Below, piece after piece: positions 60,723 to 64,000 of a DNA stretch of 64,000 nt. The notes under the pieces are model-generated. The model made no database searches. It saw nothing but the letters and a program-made list of their open reading frames with translations, and was not told the DNA's origin. The stretch lies in contig NZ_AGFF01000005.1 in assembly GCF_000226215.1 (NCBI RefSeq), positions 96,729 to 160,728 of the forward strand, in the 5' to 3' direction. Source of the DNA: Dietzia alimentaria 72. Lineage in GTDB: Bacteria; Actinomycetota; Actinomycetes; Mycobacteriales; Mycobacteriaceae. Every line of letters starts with the position of its first letter. The stretch's first letter is position 1. A program made the translations under genes and the position numbers.

Positions 60723-62060
60723 GTGACTGACTCGCGAATCGTCAAGGACGCTCAGGAGCTTCAGGCCGCTATCGACGACGGCGCCCGCGTCATCGAGATC
60801 TCAGGCGCCATCTCCGGTAGTCCACGGATCGTTCTCGCACCCGGCGTGACCCTCAGAGGAGGGCGGCTCGAATTCGGGTCAAAGGGGGTGATGCTGACCA
60901 GGGACAACACTCTGGAGGACGTCCAGGTGGTGGTTCCCGAGCACGAGGTGGCGATTTACGCCGACACCACCCAGCAGGACTGGGGCACCGTGACACTGCG
61001 TGGGGTGACCACCGTCGGGCAGGTGGCGATCATCGCTACGGACGCGGTCCGTTCCGGACATGTCGAGATTGACGGACTCACGGTGCGGGCCGCTGACCTG
61101 CGGGGTCGTGTCGACCGGCCGCGAGGGTTCGGCGTCGAGGCGATGCAGGGCGGGTTGACGGTATGGACTCGCCAATCAGACCCGGCAGTGGAGATCACCG
61201 CGGAGATCTCGAACGTGTCCGCGGGGTCAGAGCGGACTCCGATACAGGGAAGTGGTGTCTTTGTCGGCGGCCACGGGACGGATGACGGGAAGGCCTCCGG
61301 TGGAACCCTGAAGCTGACTTCGCTGACCACAGGTGAGATCTACACCGACGGCGGCATCGCCGAAGGCACCCCGGATCTCATCAGCGGCGGTGTCTTTGTC
61401 ATCAGCGGAGCGATCGTGGACACCGTTGATAACTACGGGCCTGTCACCACGCTCGGGCAGAACGACATGGTGCTCGACAACTGGGGTGATGTGACCACGT
61501 GGACCGCGCACCAACCGGTCGTCTCTCACGGCCCCAGTGGTATCGGATTCGTCAACTTCAGCGATATCGTCACGTTGGAGGTCCGCGCATCGATTCAGAC
61601 CTACGGGAAGGGCGCACGCGGTTTCAACCTCTACGACGGCTCCCTCGGCGAGGCAACCTTTGAGTCGATCGAAACCCACGGTGACGGATCTATCGGGGTG
61701 CAGCTCTCCCGCCCGTTGCCCAAGCTCACCATTTCGCGCGACCTGTCGACGCGGGGCGGAGAGGGACTGAGCCTGGTCAAGGGTGTGCAGACCACCCTGA
61801 AAGCGATAGCTCTCAGCGTCCAACCCGGTGGCTCGGTGGGCGAGTTGACCGTTGGCGGTGCGATCACCACCTCCGGTGACGAGGTGGTGTCTGTCGAGCT
61901 CGCGGATGCGGTGGGCCGCTGGGATGTCCGCCAGGGGATCAAGGCCCTGGGCCGCGGGTCCGACGGGGTGCACTACACCGGCGAGGGCTCTGCGCCGACC
62001 GGGGTCGCGATCTCCGCCGAACAGGGGGAGGAAATAGTGGCGGGGCCGGCACAGCCCTAG
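60723..62060 (+). CDS. Predicted right-handed beta-helix protein, function unknown
   Basis: A 445-residue protein starting at GTG 60723 and rich in short beta segments separated by Gly/Asp/Asn turns. The N-terminus (ELQAAIDDGARVIEISGAIS, APGVTLRGG) is the pectate-lyase/right-handed beta-helix opening, and repeating coil-like units follow (such as GVFVISGAIVDTVDNYGP, QNDMVLDNWGDVTTW). There is no signal peptide or membrane helix, so it may stay in the cytoplasm or leave by an unusual route. It lies 50 nt after the lipase. The frame extending upstream is inside the lipase and is rejected. I cannot name a substrate or a family. Confidence 0.7.
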   Translation: MTDSRIVKDAQELQAAIDDGARVIEISGAISGSPRIVLAPGVTLRGGRLEFGSKGVMLTRDNTLEDVQVVVPEHEVAIYADTTQQDWGTVTLRGVTTVGQVAIIATDAVRSGHVEIDGLTVRAADLRGRVDRPRGFGVEAMQGGLTVWTRQSDPAVEITAEISNVSAGSERTPIQGSGVFVGGHGTDDGKASGGTLKLTSLTTGEIYTDGGIAEGTPDLISGGVFVISGAIVDTVDNYGPVTTLGQNDMVLDNWGDVTTWTAHQPVVSHGPSGIGFVNFSDIVTLEVRASIQTYGKGARGFNLYDGSLGEATFESIETHGDGSIGVQLSRPLPKLTISRDLSTRGGEGLSLVKGVQTTLKAIALSVQPGGSVGELTVGGAITTSGDEVVSVELADAVGRWDVRQGIKALGRGSDGVHYTGEGSAPTGVAISAEQGEEIVAGPAQP

Positions 62061-62120
62061 ACCCGGACGTCGGTCTGCCGGGGGCGGTTCGACCCCTTCA
62101 GGCTGGTTGCCGCACCTTGT

Positions 62121-62163
62121 CGGGTTCGGGGCCCGTTGCCTGTTGTCGCCGAACCCGTAAAGT
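62121..62163. promoter_or_regulatory. Inverted repeat next to a -10-like site upstream of the DsbA-like gene
   Basis: CGGGTTCGG (62121-62129) and CCGAACCCG (62149-62157) form a perfect 9-bp inverted repeat with a 19-nt spacer, directly followed by TAAAGT (62158-62163). It may be the terminator of the beta-helix gene or an operator at the DsbA-like promoter. Confidence 0.45.
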
Positions 62164-62231
62164 GAGTTCCGTCCGCGGCCGCTCGAGGCCGACGCTCGAC
62201 CGTATCGCCGCCAAAGGAGACCTTTCCGCCC

Positions 62232-62984
62232 ATGAGTAACCGATCCACCGGTCACAAGAGCACCAAGGTCCTGCAGACCTCGTCCAACCGGGGCATGCTC
62301 ATCACGATCCTCGCGTTGGTCGCGATAGCCGTACTGGTCCTCGGCGGCGTGATCTTCTACGCCAAAAGCAGTGGAGAATCGAACCCGATCACGTTCGGGC
62401 AGACAGCCGACCCCCAGGTCGAGATCACGAGCACCGGCGTGATCGCCGTGGGTGAACAGGCCGCCCCGACGATTCAGGTATGGGAGGACTACATGTGCCC
62501 GGCCTGTGGCAATTTTGAAGCTCAGTACGGCGAAGAGATCGCGTCCGCTGTCGAGGACGGGCAGCTGAGGGCGGAATTCCACACTCTGAACTTCCTCGAC
62601 CGGTCCTCCGGTTCGGGCGAGTACTCGACGCGCGCACTGGCCGCCATCCAGTGCGTGGCGGCCAACGAGTCGGTCTCAACGCTGCTGGACGTCAAGAACG
62701 CCTTCTTCGCCCAGCAGCCCGCTGAGGGCGGGGGGGACCTCAGCGCCAAGGAACTTGCCGACATCGCCGCCACCGCCGGTGCTGACGGCGACGCGGTCGA
62801 GTGCATCGGCAACGTTCAGACCAACGGGGGTATGGATAAGGCCTCCGACACCGCTGATAATGCCCAGGACTCCATCCGCGAGATCACCAGCAATGTGTCC
62901 ACCCCGACCGTCGCCTACAACGGCGAGGTCGTGGAGATCGGCAATGCGAGCTGGCTCCAGGACATTCTCGCCGACGCCCGGTAG
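62232..62984 (+). CDS. Membrane-anchored DsbA-like thioredoxin-fold protein
   Basis: A 250-residue protein has one membrane anchor (22-43), then a DsbA-type thioredoxin fold with the CPAC redox motif (Cys89, Cys92) in EDYMCPACGNFE. A helical insertion holds further Cys (IQCVAA, VECIGN) and STPTVAYNG gives the cis-Pro loop. It would introduce or rearrange disulfides outside the membrane, like Rv2969c-type proteins. AAAGGAG precedes ATG 62232. Confidence 0.92.
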   Translation: MSNRSTGHKSTKVLQTSSNRGMLITILALVAIAVLVLGGVIFYAKSSGESNPITFGQTADPQVEITSTGVIAVGEQAAPTIQVWEDYMCPACGNFEAQYGEEIASAVEDGQLRAEFHTLNFLDRSSGSGEYSTRALAAIQCVAANESVSTLLDVKNAFFAQQPAEGGGDLSAKELADIAATAGADGDAVECIGNVQTNGGMDKASDTADNAQDSIREITSNVSTPTVAYNGEVVEIGNASWLQDILADAR

Positions 62985-63010
62985 TCCCGCGGGCGCATCG
63001 TCCGGGTCCA

Positions 63011-63046
63011 CGGCTCCCGCCGCTTGAGTAGTCGCGGCGGGAGCCG
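63011..63046. terminator. Bidirectional terminator between DsbA-like and NmrA-like genes
   Basis: CGGCTCCCGCCGC (63011-63023) and GCGGCGGGAGCCG (63034-63046) pair perfectly over 13 bp around a 10-nt loop. It lies between two convergent genes. Confidence 0.75.
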
Positions 63047-63063
63047 GGGGGTGAGCAGGCGGG

Positions 63064-63714
63064 TCAGGCGGCGACGTTCACCATTGACCGGACCGTGTCC
63101 CGGGTGTCGAACTGGTCGAGGATCGCCCGGGCCATGTCCTCGCCGGAAATCCAGGTGTGGTCCTCACCATCTCGGGGTGCCAGGGGTGTCTCACCGCCGA
63201 GCCGGTACGAACCGACAACCCGCTGATCAGGCACCTTCGCGCCGTACCAGTTCGGCGGCGTGAGATAAGTCCACGCGAGCTCGTCATCGCGGGCCTGGAG
63301 ATCGTCGGCGATCGCACCCAGGACCTCGTACGAGCGGTGATCGGTGCTGCCGTCGTCCGGCCAGTTCTCAATCTGTCGCTTCCCATCGGATCCGTGCAGC
63401 GAGCTCCAGCCGCCCATGACCACGACCCGGGCCTCGCGGGGCACCTGATCTGCGATGTCCGCGTAGAGTCCGCGCAGCTGCTCGAGCATGGCCCCGGCCG
63501 GGGACATAGCCAGAAGAACGGCGTCAGCACCCTCGAGGGCCTGGGCGCGCACCTCCGGATCGCCGGCGTCACCGGTGATTACCGTGACGCCCTCTGTCTG
63601 CGTTTTCGGTTCGTGACGGGCGACCGCGACGACGTCGATCCCGCGCCGCACGGCTTCAGTGATCACGTGACTTCCGGTGAAGCCGGTTCCTCCAAAGACG
63701 ACAAGTCTGGTCAT
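63064..63714 (-). CDS. NAD(P)-binding NmrA/atypical-SDR protein
   Basis: A 216-residue Rossmann protein with the nucleotide-binding GGTGFTGSH motif at the N-terminus (residues 8-16) and ALEGADAVLLAMSPAG, then VVVMGGWSSLHG. The classic SDR Tyr-Lys pair is not obvious, as usual in atypical SDR/NmrA proteins. ATG 63714 has AAGGAG 8 nt upstream on the minus strand; the open frame upstream is not coding. Substrate unknown. Confidence 0.87.
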   Translation of the reverse strand: MTRLVVFGGTGFTGSHVITEAVRRGIDVVAVARHEPKTQTEGVTVITGDAGDPEVRAQALEGADAVLLAMSPAGAMLEQLRGLYADIADQVPREARVVVMGGWSSLHGSDGKRQIENWPDDGSTDHRSYEVLGAIADDLQARDDELAWTYLTPPNWYGAKVPDQRVVGSYRLGGETPLAPRDGEDHTWISGEDMARAILDQFDTRDTVRSMVNVAA

Positions 63715-63857
63715 CGCACTACTCCTTCGATCGAAGAACATTTGAATGCGCTGATGCCATTCTCGCCAGCCTGGGGTCTGGTCGCCACCCCTGCCCGCGG
63801 ATCCCGCGCGGCGATGAGTCCATGGACGTCGAGGCCCGTGTGAGAGATGATCCGGAG

Positions 63858-64000
63858 ATGAATCCCCAGCAACCCGACCTGCACCGAATTCTCTCCGACC
63901 TCGATGCGCGTCTCGCACACGTCACCGCGGAAGTCGCGCAGGTCCGCGCCGGTCTCTCGGCGATCGGTCAGCAGGTCGGGCCACCGCCGGCGCCAGGGCC
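63858..64000 (+). CDS. Partial unknown protein at the right edge
   Basis: An open frame from ATG 63858 (CCGGAG just upstream) continues to the window edge. The 47 visible residues read as an amphipathic, probably coiled-coil helix (RILSDLDARLAHVTAEVAQV) followed by a Pro-rich turn. Divergent from the NmrA-like gene. Too short for a family assignment. Confidence 0.5.
   Translation, partial: MNPQQPDLHRILSDLDARLAHVTAEVAQVRAGLSAIGQQVGPPPAPG

Overview
The window is high-GC DNA from a mycolic-acid-containing actinobacterium (order Mycobacteriales/Corynebacteriales). It carries nearly a complete gene set for building and mycolating the arabinogalactan cell wall. The short, corynebacterium-like order (aftB, mycolyltransferase, LGFP-mycolyltransferase, DUF732 lipoprotein, Rv3802c-like hydrolase, fadD32, pks13, accD4), only two emb genes, and several secreted lipases would suit Dietzia or a close relative. 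The genus cannot be fixed from this sequence alone.

Region 1 (1-20.4 kb, mostly + strand). A partial lipoprotein cyclophilin is divergent from a run of glfT2 (galactan polymerase), a PAP2 phosphatase and a UbiA phosphoribosyltransferase (decaprenyl-phospho-arabinose precursor synthesis), and aftB (terminal arabinose). Two secreted mycolyltransferases follow, the second with a C-terminal LGFP-repeat wall anchor, then a DUF732 lipoprotein and an Rv3802c-like hydrolase. A candidate promoter precedes fadD32-pks13-accD4, the mycolate condensation module.

Region 2 (20.7-32.2 kb, - strand). One tight operon reads dprE1, a small VOC protein, dprE2, aftA, emb, emb. It makes decaprenyl-phospho-arabinose and polymerises arabinan. 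It converges with accD4 across a hairpin-rich gap.

Region 3 (32.6-48.3 kb). This region mixes cell-wall and other genes: a secretory lipase, an unknown small protein, an FMN/Fe-S glutamate-synthase-like protein, a GtrA flippase-like protein, a DUF6541 (Rv3779-like) membrane protein, a second GlfT2-type galactofuranosyltransferase, a degenerate AbiEi/Vsr-like protein, and a mycothiol/DinB-type protein. The galactan starter and export genes glfT1, wzt and wzm follow on the - strand, then an MDR-family reductase and a polysaccharide pyruvyl transferase. Palindromes and short tandem arrays sit in the gaps.

Region 4 (48.3-64 kb) is accessory: nitronate monooxygenase with a PadR regulator, a quinone oxidoreductase, three tRNA genes (Ser-UGA, Ser-GCU, Arg-ACG), two neighbouring exported proteins whose catalytic residues are missing (an alpha/beta-hydrolase lipoprotein and a 5'-nucleotidase-like protein), an aromatic/histidinol-phosphate aminotransferase, a deazaflavin-dependent oxidoreductase, an unknown 420-residue protein flanked by direct repeats, a DMT exporter, a class-2 lipase, a beta-helix protein, a DsbA-like protein and an NmrA-like protein. 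A partial unknown gene runs off the right edge.

No phage, insertion sequence or CRISPR array was seen. The most unusual items are the second GlfT2 paralogue, the two exported proteins with degenerate active sites, the palindromes at convergent gene ends, and the unknown gene bracketed by 23-bp repeats.
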